From Actinomyces capricornis (GTDB lineage: Bacteria > Actinomycetota > Actinomycetes > Actinomycetales > Actinomycetaceae), in NCBI RefSeq assembly GCF_019974135.1, contig NZ_AP025017.1, positions 2,232,001-2,296,000 of the forward strand: a DNA stretch of 64,000 bases, given 5' to 3'. Shown piece by piece: positions 33,050 to 41,325 of the stretch. Each line of letters begins with the position of its first letter. The first letter of the stretch is position 1. Made by a program: the position numbers and the translations under genes. The notes under the pieces were generated by a model. That model did not search any database. It saw nothing but the letters and a program-made list of their open reading frames with translations, and was not told where the DNA came from.

Positions 33050-33916
33050 ATGAGCGCCTACCCGCCGTCGAGCCCCTCCACGGTCGCCTCCCGCGGCGTC
33101 ACCATGCCGCGCGGTGAGGAGATCGCCTCCTTCGCGACCTACGCCGAGGCCCAGCATGCCGTGGACGCGCTGTCCGATGAGGGCTTCCCGGTGCAGTACC
33201 TCTCGATCATCGGGACCGACCTGCGTCAGGTCGAGCGGATCACCGGCCGCATGAGCTGGGGTCGGGCGGTGGTCACCGGCATGGGCAGCGGCCTGTGGAT
33301 TGGGGTGCTCTTCGCCGCCGTCATGTCGCTGTTCAGCCCCTCGGGCTCCACCCCGACCGTCTCGCTGGTGGGCTGCGTGGCCCTGGGCGTGGTCTGGGGC
33401 GTGCTCTTCCAGGTGGTGGGCTACGCCATGACCCGGGGACGGCGCGACTTCACCTCCATCAGCCAGGTGGTGGCCTCGCGCTACTCCATCATCGCCGCCC
33501 AGGACGCTCGCGAGGCGGCCCTAGCCCTGGCCGAGGTCCCCGGCAACCTCACCCGCGGCGGCCAGGCGGCCGTGCGCGCCCAGGAGCGGCGCCGGGCCCG
33601 CGCCGAGGCCTCCGGCGGGCCCACCGCCTTCGGCTCGCGCCCCGATGAGCAGCCGCGCTTCGGGGTGCGGATCTCCCCCCAGGGCGGGACCTCGCCCAGT
33701 GACGCGCCCGCGGGCCCGGGCGCGGCCCCGCAGGATCCTGGCGCGTCGGCGTCGAGCGGGCCGGGGACGGCAGCGCCGGTCCCGGGCACCCCTGAGCCCG
33801 CGGGGCAGGGATCCGGTAGCCCCGAACCCGCCCCCGAGCCCGTCCCGGCGGACTACGATCCTTTTGCCAGGCCCCCCTCCCGGGGCGGCTCCGATCGTGT
33901 CCAGGGTGAGGAATAA
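33050..33916 (+). CDS. General stress protein 17M-like membrane protein
   Basis: 288 residues from ATG 33050. The N-terminal part ([24 protein letters not shown]) matches the YflT/GSP17M-like domain, followed by a TM hairpin (about 78-130). After ~175 the protein is Arg/Ala- then Pro/Gly-rich and probably disordered. Precise function unknown. The isomerase-like gene starts 4 bases after its stop, so the two are probably co-transcribed. Confidence 0.75.
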   Translation: MSAYPPSSPSTVASRGVTMPRGEEIASFATYAEAQHAVDALSDEGFPVQYLSIIGTDLRQVERITGRMSWGRAVVTGMGSGLWIGVLFAAVMSLFSPSGSTPTVSLVGCVALGVVWGVLFQVVGYAMTRGRRDFTSISQVVASRYSIIAAQDAREAALALAEVPGNLTRGGQAAVRAQERRRARAEASGGPTAFGSRPDEQPRFGVRISPQGGTSPSDAPAGPGAAPQDPGASASSGPGTAAPVPGTPEPAGQGSGSPEPAPEPVPADYDPFARPPSRGGSDRVQGEE

Positions 33917-33920
33917 GAGC

Positions 33921-34772
33921 ATGGCCATCCCTGTGGGCCTGTCCACGGCCTCGGTCTATCCCGGCAATGCCGCGGAGACCTTCGCCCTGGCCCAGTCCCT
34001 GGGGTACGACGGCGTGGAGGTCATGGTCTGGAGCGAGAAGGCCACCCAGGACGCGGTGCGCCTGTCCTCCCTGGCCCAGGAGCACGGCCAGCCGGTCCTG
34101 GCGGTCCATGCCCCCACCCTCCTGGTCACCCGCGGGGTGTTCGGGGTCGACCCGTGGGACAAGATCGACCGCTCCATCGAGCTGGCCCACTACCTGGGGG
34201 CCGGCACCGTGGTGCTCCACCCGCCCTTCTTCTGGCAGACCCGCTACGCCCGCTCCTTCGTGGCGGGCGTGGCCCAGCGCGAGGCCACCACGGGCATGCA
34301 CCTGGCAGTGGAGAACATGTTCACCTGGCGGCCGCGCTCGGCGCCCTCCACCCGGGACTTCCAGGCCTACTCGCCCACCTGGGACCCGGTGGGCCAGGGA
34401 TACCGGTCGGTGACCCTGGACATCTCCCACGCCGCCACCTCGGGATCCGACGCCCTGGCGATGGCGCGCGCCCTGGGGCCCACCCTGCGCCACCTGCACC
34501 TGACCGACGGCGTGCCCGGGCCCCTGGACGACCACCTCCTGCCCGGCCAGGGCAACCAGGACTGCGCCGGGGTGCTGGAGCACCTGGCGGCCACCGGCTT
34601 CGAGAAGGGCGGTGGCCAGGTGGTGGTCGAGGTCTCCACCCGCTCGATGAGCCCGGCGCAGCGCCGTGAGGGGCTGGCCAGCGCCCTGGCCTTCGCCCGC
34701 CACCACCTGGAGGGCGCCGATCCGGTCCCCATCCCCGAGCCCACCCGCAAGCGCTACCGCAAGAGCCAGTAG
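33921..34772 (+). CDS. Sugar phosphate isomerase/epimerase-like TIM-barrel protein
   Basis: 283 residues from ATG 33921, with GAGGAAT upstream. It belongs to the AP-endonuclease-2/xylose-isomerase-like superfamily: [51 protein letters not shown] and [10 protein letters not shown] supply the His/Glu/Asp metal ligands expected of the fold. Substrate unknown. The C-terminus is basic (KRYRKSQ). Confidence 0.82.
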   Translation: MAIPVGLSTASVYPGNAAETFALAQSLGYDGVEVMVWSEKATQDAVRLSSLAQEHGQPVLAVHAPTLLVTRGVFGVDPWDKIDRSIELAHYLGAGTVVLHPPFFWQTRYARSFVAGVAQREATTGMHLAVENMFTWRPRSAPSTRDFQAYSPTWDPVGQGYRSVTLDISHAATSGSDALAMARALGPTLRHLHLTDGVPGPLDDHLLPGQGNQDCAGVLEHLAATGFEKGGGQVVVEVSTRSMSPAQRREGLASALAFARHHLEGADPVPIPEPTRKRYRKSQ

Positions 34773-34825
34773 TAGCCTGTGGGACCTGCCGGGCGGGTGC
34801 CCGCAGGGCCCGGTGAGCCGGGCGC

Positions 34826-35881
34826 TCAGTGTGCCAGGTGCTCGTGCTCGCGGTGCCCGGCGGGCTCGAGCTGGAAGGTGGCGTGCTCGACCCTGACCGG
34901 GAAGTGTCCGGTCACGCAGTCCTGCAGGGCGTGGAGGATCCGGGGCGCGTGGCCGTCGCGCAGGCACTGGTCGCGCACCACCACGTGGGCGGTGAGTACC
35001 GGCAGTCCCGTGGCCACCGTCCAGGCGTGCAGATCGTGAACCTCCTCCACATGCTCCACGCTCTCCATGTGCTCGCGCACCTGGCCCAGGTCCAGCTCGG
35101 CGGGCGTGAGCTCCAGGAGCACCGAGGCGGCCTCCCGGAGCAGTCTCAGCGCTCGCGGCGCGATGAGGACGGCGATGAGGAGGGAGGCCATGGCATCGGC
35201 CCGGGTCCAGCCGGTGGCCCAGATGACGCCCGCGGCCGCCAGCACCCCGACGCTGCCCAGCGCATCATTGAGGACCTCCAGGAAGGCCGCCCTCGTGTTG
35301 AGGCTGCCTTCCCGGTAAGGGGCCAGGATCAGCAGGGACAGGAGATTCGCGGCCAGGCCCGCAGCGCCCATGATGAGCATGCCGGCAGAGGCCACCTGCG
35401 GCGGGCTGGCCAGGTCGGTCACGGCGCGCACGGCCACGAGCACTCCCACGATGGCCAGTATTCCGGCCTGCGCCGCTGCGGCGAGCACCTCGACGCGCTT
35501 GAGGCCCCAGGTGGAGCGGTCCGTGGCGGGCCGGGTGGACAGGTGCGCCGCCACCAGTGCCATCACCAGGCCCGCGGAGTCGGTGAGCATGTGCCCGGCG
35601 TCGGCCAGGAGAGCCAGGGAGCCGGTGAGGTGGGCGGTGACCACCTCGGCGACCATGACCCCCAGCGTCAGGGCCAGCGCCACGGCGATGCGACCGCGTG
35701 AGGCCCCGGCCCCATGGCTGTGGGAGTGGCTGTGGGAGTGGCTGGAGGCGGCCCGCTCCTGGTGGGGGCCGTGGGCATGGTCCCCACCCTGGATCCCGCC
35801 GGCGGGTGCGCGGCCGTGGTCCAGGGCCGGGGCGTGGGCGCAGGCCTCGGCAGGGGGTACCGTGCAGGGCTGCCCGCTCAC
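34826..35881 (-). CDS. Cation diffusion facilitator (Zn-type metal exporter) with His-rich N-terminus
   Basis: 351 residues from GTG 35881, overlapping the ArsR stop (GTGA). The N-terminal 60 residues are His-rich, with alternating Ser-His (48-56). Six TM segments follow. The first metal motif is standard (DAGHMLTD, with Asp94, His97, Asp101), but the second reads LEVLND, Glu replacing the usual His of HxxxD. A cytoplasmic domain (EVHDLHAWTV) and a His-rich C-terminus (EHEHLAH) complete it. It exports Zn2+ or a related divalent cation in exchange for protons; the Glu may alter specificity. Co-transcribed with its ArsR regulator. Confidence 0.88.
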   Translation of the reverse strand: MSGQPCTVPPAEACAHAPALDHGRAPAGGIQGGDHAHGPHQERAASSHSHSHSHSHGAGASRGRIAVALALTLGVMVAEVVTAHLTGSLALLADAGHMLTDSAGLVMALVAAHLSTRPATDRSTWGLKRVEVLAAAAQAGILAIVGVLVAVRAVTDLASPPQVASAGMLIMGAAGLAANLLSLLILAPYREGSLNTRAAFLEVLNDALGSVGVLAAAGVIWATGWTRADAMASLLIAVLIAPRALRLLREAASVLLELTPAELDLGQVREHMESVEHVEEVHDLHAWTVATGLPVLTAHVVVRDQCLRDGHAPRILHALQDCVTGHFPVRVEHATFQLEPAGHREHEHLAH

Positions 35882-36252
35882 GGCTCGCTCCCGCCTGCCG
35901 GGCCGCCGGCCCGGGCCTGGACGGCGCGGGCCAGGGCGGTGGCGGCGGCCAGCAGCGCATCGAGTTCGCCGGCATGCTCCAGGGCGCTGACATGGGCCCG
36001 CCCGTGGGAGTGGGTGGAGATCAGCCCCGCACTGCGCAGGATCGCCAGATGCTGGGAGACGGTGGATTGGGCCAGGCCCAGGTGGGCGGCCAGCTCGCCC
36101 ACCCGGTGCTCCCCGCCGTGGAGGTGGGACAGGATCGCCAGGCGCGTGGGGTCTCCCAGCGTGTCCAGGAGCGCCGCCAGGGCGGTGGAGTCCTGCACCG
36201 CAGAGGTGTCCTCGGTCCTGTCGGAGGCCAGCAGTCCATGATTGTTCGCCAT
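35878..36252 (-). CDS. ArsR/SmtB-family metal-responsive repressor
   Basis: 124 residues from ATG 36252. Winged helix-turn-helix with LLDTLGDPTRLAILSHL, VGELAAHLGLAQSTVSQHLA as recognition helix, then a His-containing wing (STHSHGRAHV). It has no Cys, so As/Cd-type thiolate sites are excluded; a Zn-type His/Asp site in the last helix is more likely. First gene of the operon with the exporter, and the palindrome over its own promoter implies autorepression relieved by metal. Confidence 0.9.
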   Translation of the reverse strand: MANNHGLLASDRTEDTSAVQDSTALAALLDTLGDPTRLAILSHLHGGEHRVGELAAHLGLAQSTVSQHLAILRSAGLISTHSHGRAHVSALEHAGELDALLAAATALARAVQARAGGPAGGSEP

Positions 36253-36288
36253 ATGCCGATATTATCGGTATATGGCGATTTGAGTCAA
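36247..36288 (-). promoter_or_regulatory. Promoter and palindromic operator of the arsR-exporter operon
   Basis: On the minus strand, -35 TTGACT (36283-36288) and -10 TAATAT (36259-36264) are 18 bases apart, and the -10 is 6 bases from ATG 36252. A palindrome with 14-base arms (CGCCATATGCCGAT, one mismatch) and a 3-base centre spans 36247-36277, covering the -10 and start codon. This is the layout of an SmtB-type operator. Confidence 0.8.
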
Positions 36289-36295
36289 TGGCCGG

Positions 36296-36319
36296 GGCCG
36301 GGGAGCCTACGCCCCGGCC
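36296..36319 (-). terminator. Hairpin between pepP-like gene and arsR promoter
   Basis: GGCCGGGG (36296-36303) pairs with CCCCGGCC (36312-36319) over an 8-base loop. It lies downstream of the aminopeptidase gene and just upstream of the arsR -35, separating the two units. Confidence 0.55.
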
Positions 36320-36349
36320 CGTGGCACCAGTGGGGCCCGGCGAGCCGGC

Positions 36350-38008
36350 TCAGGCGATGAGGCCGCTGACCCAGGCCTCGACCTCCTCGATGGTGCGCGG
36401 GATGCCCTGGGTGAGGCGCTCGACCCGCCCATCGGGGCGCACGATGATGTCATCTTCGATGCGCACCCCCATGCCCCGCAGCTCGGCGGGCACCAGCAGG
36501 TCGTCGGCCCGGAAGTACAGGCCCGGCTCGATGGTGAAGCACATGCCCGGCTCCAGGGCGGCGTCCATGTACATCTCCCGGCGGGCCTGGGCGCAGTCGT
36601 GGACATCCAGGCCCAGGTGGTGGCAGGTGCCGTGCACCATCCACCGGCGGTGGTACTGGCCCTCGGGGGCCAGGGAGTCGGCAGCGCTGACGCCCTCGGG
36701 CAGCAGGCCCCACTCCTCCAGGCGGGCGGCGATGACCTCCATGGCGGCGGCATGGACGTCCTTGAACAGGCAGCCGGGCTCCCCGGCACGGGCGAAGGCG
36801 GCGTCCGCGGCATCCAGGACCGCCTGGTAGACGCGGCGCTGGACCTCGGTGAAGCGCCCGTCCACCGGGATGGTGCGCGTGACATCGGCGGTGTACAGGG
36901 AGTCGACCTCCACCCCGGCGTCGACCAGCACCAGCTGGCCGGGCCGGACCGGGCCGTCATTGCTGATCCAGTGCAGGGTGTTGGCGTGGTCCCCGGCCGC
37001 CGCGATCGTGTCATAGCCCAGGCCGTTGCCCTCCTGGCGGGCCACGGCGGCGAAGGCGCCCTCCAGGACCCGCTCCCCGCGCCAGTGGCCCGTGGCCCGC
37101 GGGATGGAGCGGATGAGGTCCTCGAAGCCCGCCTTGGTGGCGTCCACCGCCGCCTGGAGCTGGTCGATCTCCCACTGGTCCTTGCGCAGCCGCAGCTCGC
37201 TGGCCGCCTCGGCCAGGCGGCTGTCGAGCTCGACGGCCTCCTGCCCCAGCGCCAGCCCGGCCGCCTGCCGGGTCTCCATCACCAGGGAGGTGACGGCCTC
37301 ATCGGCCTCGGCCATGACGCGCAGCTGGACCGCACCGGCCCCGGCGTCCTTGGCCAGTGCGTCGGGCAGGGAGTCGATCGGGGCACAGCGCACCCCCGTA
37401 GTCGCCTCGACCTCCTCGATGGAGGGGCGCACCCCCACCCACAGTTCCCCGTAGCGGGAGTCGGCGTAGAACTCCTCCGAGCTGCGCGAGGCCCGGGGGC
37501 GGAAGTACAGGACCGCCTCATGGGTGGGCCCGCCCCCGATGGCCTCCTGAGTGCCGGGCGCCTCCTGGCTGCTGTCCCGCCCGGCCTGGGGAGCGGGGGA
37601 CAGGGGCTCGAGGACCAGGACGGCGTCGGGCTCGAAGTCCGTGCCGGTCCCGGTCAGGTGGGCGAAGGCGCTGTGGGGGCGGAAGCGGTAGTCGCAGTCG
37701 TTGTTGCGCACGCGCAGGGGGCCGGCGGGGATGACGAGGCGCTCCCCGGGGAACAGGGCGCCCAGGGCCTCTCGACGGGCCGCGGCCCAGGGGGCGGAGT
37801 CGGCGCGCTGCGGCAGGTCCTGAGGCCGCGGGCCCCAGCCCGAGCCGATGAAGTCGCGGAAGGCCCGGCTGCTGGGCCGGTGGGAGCGGTTGCTCACACG
37901 CTCGGCCAGGGGCTGGGAGTCCTGGGTGCCGCTGGTCGGATCGGAGGAGGCCGCGGGCGCGGCATCGGGTGCGGAGGGGCTGCTCGGGGCGTTGGGGGTC
38001 TGCGTCAT
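36350..38008 (-). CDS. Xaa-Pro aminopeptidase (M24, PepP type)
   Basis: 552 residues from ATG 38008. A low-complexity N-terminus (~40 residues of Ser/Pro/Ala) precedes the aminopeptidase-P N-terminal domain (NDCDYRFRPHSAFAHLTG) and a pita-bread catalytic domain with metal ligands in LVLVDAGVEVDSLYTADVTRTIP (two Asp), HHLGLDVHDC (His), FTIEPGLYF (Glu) and the last VRIEDDIIV (Glu). It removes an N-terminal residue preceding proline, cytoplasmic, probably Mn-dependent. The longer N-terminus is common in actinobacteria. Confidence 0.9.
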   Translation of the reverse strand: MTQTPNAPSSPSAPDAAPAASSDPTSGTQDSQPLAERVSNRSHRPSSRAFRDFIGSGWGPRPQDLPQRADSAPWAAARREALGALFPGERLVIPAGPLRVRNNDCDYRFRPHSAFAHLTGTGTDFEPDAVLVLEPLSPAPQAGRDSSQEAPGTQEAIGGGPTHEAVLYFRPRASRSSEEFYADSRYGELWVGVRPSIEEVEATTGVRCAPIDSLPDALAKDAGAGAVQLRVMAEADEAVTSLVMETRQAAGLALGQEAVELDSRLAEAASELRLRKDQWEIDQLQAAVDATKAGFEDLIRSIPRATGHWRGERVLEGAFAAVARQEGNGLGYDTIAAAGDHANTLHWISNDGPVRPGQLVLVDAGVEVDSLYTADVTRTIPVDGRFTEVQRRVYQAVLDAADAAFARAGEPGCLFKDVHAAAMEVIAARLEEWGLLPEGVSAADSLAPEGQYHRRWMVHGTCHHLGLDVHDCAQARREMYMDAALEPGMCFTIEPGLYFRADDLLVPAELRGMGVRIEDDIIVRPDGRVERLTQGIPRTIEEVEAWVSGLIA

Positions 38009-38117
38009 GCCCGCATCCTCCCACTGCGCCGGCCCGACGTCACTGTGGGAGCCCCGCATGCACTCCCGGACCGGCTCGGGTATGAGCCCCGGCCCTACTG
38101 AGCGACTCGGGCCCGCC

Positions 38118-39257
38118 TCAGGCCTGGAGGTCCTCGGGGAAGCGGATCCCCACCTGGGCCCGGGCCTGGGACAGGACATCGACGGCGGCCAGGGAGGCGT
38201 AGAGGGGGTGCAGGCCCGCCTGGTGCGCCCCCGAGCCCACCAGGCGGCACACCTCGGCCAGCTCGTAGGCCAGCTGCGGGCCCCGGCGTCGGACCGAGAG
38301 ATCCTCGAGGAGGGCCCGCGGCTCCTGCTCTCGGGGGCCGCGAAGCTCGATACGGCGCGGCCACTGGCAGTCATCGATGACCACGGCCGCCTGCTCGGCG
38401 GCGATCACCGAGTCGATGGCCCCCACCGAGGTCTTGGAGTGCAGGCAGACCACCTCCAGGCCCCGGTGCGGGCCGTGCTCGTAGGACAGCACCACGGTCC
38501 CGTGGGAGTCCGCCCCGGAGTCCAGCAGCTGCCCGGTGGCGGTCACCCGGTCCGGTGTGCCGAACAGGTGGATGGCCAGGTTCACCGGGTAGATCCCCAG
38601 GTCCATGAGGGAGCCCCCGCCCTGGGCCGGATCGAGGACGGCGGGGAGCTCCCCGGCCCGGTAGGCCTCCATGCGCGAGGAGAACTGCTCCTTGACCAGT
38701 ACCGCCCGGTGCACTCGGCCCAGGCGGGGCAGCACCTCGCGCAGCCTGGCCACCCCCGGCTCGAAGGCGGGCAGCCAGGCCTCCATGAGGAAGCGCCCCG
38801 CCGCCCGGGCACTGTCCACCATCGCCTTGGCCTCGGTGGGGCTCAGGGCGAAGGGCTTCTCCACCAGCACGTGGAAGCCCGCCTCCAGGGAGGCGATGGC
38901 CTGCTGGGCGTGCAGGGCGTTGGGCGAGGCGATGTAGACCACGTCGATCGGGTCATCGCCGGCCGGGCCGTGGGCGTGCAGCATCTCATCGAAGCCGGCG
39001 TGGGCATGGGGCACGCCGTGACGCTGCGCGAAGTCGCGGGCGCGCTCGGGGTGGGCCGAGGCCACGGCCACGATCCGCGCCGCCGGCTCCTGGGCCACCG
39101 CCTCGGCGAACCACTGGGCGATGAAGCCCACGCCGACCACGCCGAAGCGCACCGGCCCAGTGCCCGGTTCAGTGGCCGGGTCAATGGCCGGGTCAGGAGC
39201 CGCGGTGGCGGCCGGGTCTGCGTCTGGGCCGGTGTCGGGCAGTGCGGTGGAGACCAT
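38118..39257 (-). CDS. Gfo/Idh/MocA-family NAD(P)-dependent oxidoreductase
   Basis: 379 residues from ATG 39257 (weak -10 AAGACT 6 bases upstream). A ~35-residue Asp/Pro/Ala leader precedes the Rossmann motif VRFGVVGVGFIAQW. Next is the family EKP motif (HVLVEKPFALS) and GGSLMDLGIYPVN near the middle, with a Lys/Asp/His set as in glucose-fructose oxidoreductase relatives. It oxidises or reduces a sugar or related compound; the substrate cannot be told. Confidence 0.85.
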   Translation of the reverse strand: MVSTALPDTGPDADPAATAAPDPAIDPATEPGTGPVRFGVVGVGFIAQWFAEAVAQEPAARIVAVASAHPERARDFAQRHGVPHAHAGFDEMLHAHGPAGDDPIDVVYIASPNALHAQQAIASLEAGFHVLVEKPFALSPTEAKAMVDSARAAGRFLMEAWLPAFEPGVARLREVLPRLGRVHRAVLVKEQFSSRMEAYRAGELPAVLDPAQGGGSLMDLGIYPVNLAIHLFGTPDRVTATGQLLDSGADSHGTVVLSYEHGPHRGLEVVCLHSKTSVGAIDSVIAAEQAAVVIDDCQWPRRIELRGPREQEPRALLEDLSVRRRGPQLAYELAEVCRLVGSGAHQAGLHPLYASLAAVDVLSQARAQVGIRFPEDLQA

Positions 39258-39346
39258 AGGAGGAGTCTTCCACCCGTGCGCCCTCGCCGCAGGGTCTCGG
39301 CCCGCGGGATGCCGCAGCGGCGCCCGGGGGCGAACCGGCCGGTTCC

Positions 39347-39352
39347 TATACT
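39347..39352 (+). promoter_or_regulatory. -10 element of the PHP-domain gene
   Basis: TATACT, 6 bases before GTG 39359; leaderless arrangement. Confidence 0.6.
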
Positions 39353-39358
39353 GACCCG

Positions 39359-40204
39359 GTGCGCATCGACCCCCACACCCACTCGGTCTGCTCCGACGGC
39401 ACCGACACCCCCGCCCAGCTCATGGCCGCCGCCGCCCGGGCGGGCCTCGACGTCGTCGGCCTGACCGACCACGACACCACCCAGGGGTGGGCGGAGGCCG
39501 GGCGGGCCGTGGCGCGCACCGGCGTGTCCCTGCTGCGCGGCGTCGAGATCTCCTGCGCCGCCGACGGCGTCTCCCTCCACCTGCTGGCCTACCTCCCCCG
39601 GCCCGACGACGCCGACCTGAGCGCCGCCTTCGAGCGGGCCAGGAGCTCGCGGGCCACCCGCGCCCGGCGCATGGTTGAGCGCCTGTCCGCCGACTACCCC
39701 ATCACCTGGGAGGATGTCGTGGCCCAGACGGGCCAGGGGGCCACCATCGGCAGGCCCCACCTGGCCGACGCCCTGGTGGCCGCGGGCTGCTTCGACAACC
39801 GCAGCGCCGCCTTCGCCGGGCCCTTGTCCCCCCGGTCGCCCTACTACGTGCGCCACTGGGCGCTGGACCCCGTGGAGGCCTGCCGACTGGTGCGGGCCGC
39901 CGGGGGAGTGCCCGTGGCCGCCCACCCGCGCGCCGCCTCCCGCCAGGGCAGGCTCGTGCCCGACGAGGTCTTCGAGGCCATGGCCCAGGCCGGCCTGGCG
40001 GCACTGGAGGTCGACCATCGCGATCACGGCCCGCTCCAGCGCGAGCAGGCCCGCACCCTGGCCACGAGGCTGGGCCTGGGCCGCTCAGGATCCTCGGACT
40101 ACCACGGCACCGGCAAGCCCAATGCGCTGGGGGAGAACCTCATGGACCCGGCCCTGCTCGAGCAGATCCTCGATGAGGGGGCCCTGCCGCTCCTGACTCC
40201 CTGA
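39359..40204 (+). CDS. PHP-domain phosphoesterase
   Basis: 281 residues from GTG 39359. It opens with the PHP metal motif RIDPHTHSVCSDG, followed by LTDHDTTQGW and RGVEISC, then VAAHPR and a final SSDYHG; together these supply the trinuclear metal ligands. Related proteins hydrolyse small phosphorylated nucleotides such as 3',5'-bisphosphates (RNase AM/YciV type) or act as histidinol phosphatases. The N-terminal layout fits the YciV-like group best. Confidence 0.85.
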   Translation: MRIDPHTHSVCSDGTDTPAQLMAAAARAGLDVVGLTDHDTTQGWAEAGRAVARTGVSLLRGVEISCAADGVSLHLLAYLPRPDDADLSAAFERARSSRATRARRMVERLSADYPITWEDVVAQTGQGATIGRPHLADALVAAGCFDNRSAAFAGPLSPRSPYYVRHWALDPVEACRLVRAAGGVPVAAHPRAASRQGRLVPDEVFEAMAQAGLAALEVDHRDHGPLQREQARTLATRLGLGRSGSSDYHGTGKPNALGENLMDPALLEQILDEGALPLLTP

Positions 40205-40302
40205 TCCCGGGCCGCTGGCCCGGAACCGGGGCAGGGGGCCTGGAGCGCCGGGCTGTCTGGATCGGTGGCGACGGGGCCTGGCGGATGGAGGGGCGGGTGC
40301 GA

Positions 40303-40390
40303 TTGGGCGTCACTTCGCGACGAGTGCGTCGCTTGGCGGAATGGACGTACCTTGTAGGGGTCGTCCATTCCGCCAAGCGACGTCCAACTG
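40303..40390. repeat. Palindromic repeat (REP-like), copy at 40.3 kb
   Basis: Perfect 21-base arms (40327-40347 and 40362-40382) starting CGTCGCTTGGCGGAATGG flank a 14-base loop containing CCTTGTAGGGG. An outer unit TTGGGCGTCACTTCGCG (from 40303) is kept on the left but lost on the right. It lies in a 428-base gap between the PHP gene and marC; nothing else is recognised there. Confidence 0.85.
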
Positions 40391-40632
40391 CGGCCCGACG
40401 CCGTCCCCGGCCCCGACCCTCCGCGAGACACGCGCCCCTCCTGGGCATCACCGCCGACCCCGCCCACCCCGAACCGGAAGGGCGCCGACGACGCACCCCA
40501 CAGGGGCCGGCGGGACGCAACTGTCGCGCGGTGAAGTACCCTGCGCTGGTCCCCATTCAACCAGCCGATCCGCGGCCTCCGGGGCGCTGAGCGCCCACAG
40601 TGCACAGCCGCAGAAAGCCGCCGTCACCCTCC

Positions 40633-41262
40633 ATGCTCGACTCAGTGTTCGATGTGGCGCTCTTCGCCACCAGCTTCACCACCCTGCTGGTCATCCAGGA
40701 CCCGCTGGGCGCCATCCCCATCTTCCTGTCCCTGACCGCGCGCCAGAGCCCGCAGGAGCGCAAGGTCTCGGCGCGCCAGGCCACCTGGGTCTCCCTGTCC
40801 GTCATCCTGGTCTTCGCCGTCTTCGGGCGCTACATCCTGAAGTTCCTGGGCATCTCGGTGCCCGCGCTCCAGGTGGCCGGGGGAGTGCTGCTGCTCCTGG
40901 TGGCCCTGGAGCTGCTGACCGGCAAGGCCGACGACAGCCCCGACCCCGACTCGGTGACCGCCAACGCCGCGCTGGTGCCCCTGGGCACACCACTGCTGGC
41001 GGGCCCAGGGGCGATCGTGGCCGCCATGGTGGCGGTGGAGACCGCCGGGGACGCGGTGGCCGGATGGGTCTCGGTCACCGCGGCCATCATCGGCACCCAC
41101 ATCATCATCTGGCTGTCGCTGCGCTTCTCCCTGACCCTCAACCGCTTCCTGGGCGAGACCGGCATCCGCATCCTCACCCGCGTCTTCGGCCTGCTCCTGG
41201 CCGCCATCGCCGTGCAGATCACCGCCGACGGCGTCTTCGCCTTCCTCCGGGAGAACCTCTAA
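40633..41262 (+). CDS. marC: MarC-family membrane protein
   Basis: 209 residues from ATG 40633; GTG 40600 would add 11 polar residues and cannot be excluded, as neither has a clear ribosome-binding site. About six TM segments with the family pattern FATSFTTLLVIQDPLGAIPIFL, then VPLGTPLLAGPGAI and the closing FGLLLAAIAVQI. MarC/UPF0056 proteins are inner-membrane proteins of unsettled function, despite the historical link to antibiotic resistance. Confidence 0.88.
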   Translation: MLDSVFDVALFATSFTTLLVIQDPLGAIPIFLSLTARQSPQERKVSARQATWVSLSVILVFAVFGRYILKFLGISVPALQVAGGVLLLLVALELLTGKADDSPDPDSVTANAALVPLGTPLLAGPGAIVAAMVAVETAGDAVAGWVSVTAAIIGTHIIIWLSLRFSLTLNRFLGETGIRILTRVFGLLLAAIAVQITADGVFAFLRENL

Positions 41263-41267
41263 AAGGG

Positions 41268-41306
41268 ACCGCCCGGCGGTGCCCTACCGGGCGCCCGCCG
41301 GGCGGT
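41268..41306. terminator. Bidirectional terminator between marC and the helicase gene
   Basis: ACCGCCCGGCGG (41268-41279) pairs perfectly with CCGCCGGGCGGT (41295-41306). It is preceded by AAAA, giving a T-run for the leftward helicase transcript. Confidence 0.75.
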
Positions 41307-41325
41307 CAATACCTCATGCCTCGAC

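Noticed and set aside
40099..40605. Short open frames over the 40.3-kb palindromic repeat
   Set aside because: They translate the repeat arms themselves; similar peptides appear wherever the repeat occurs, so they are by-products.
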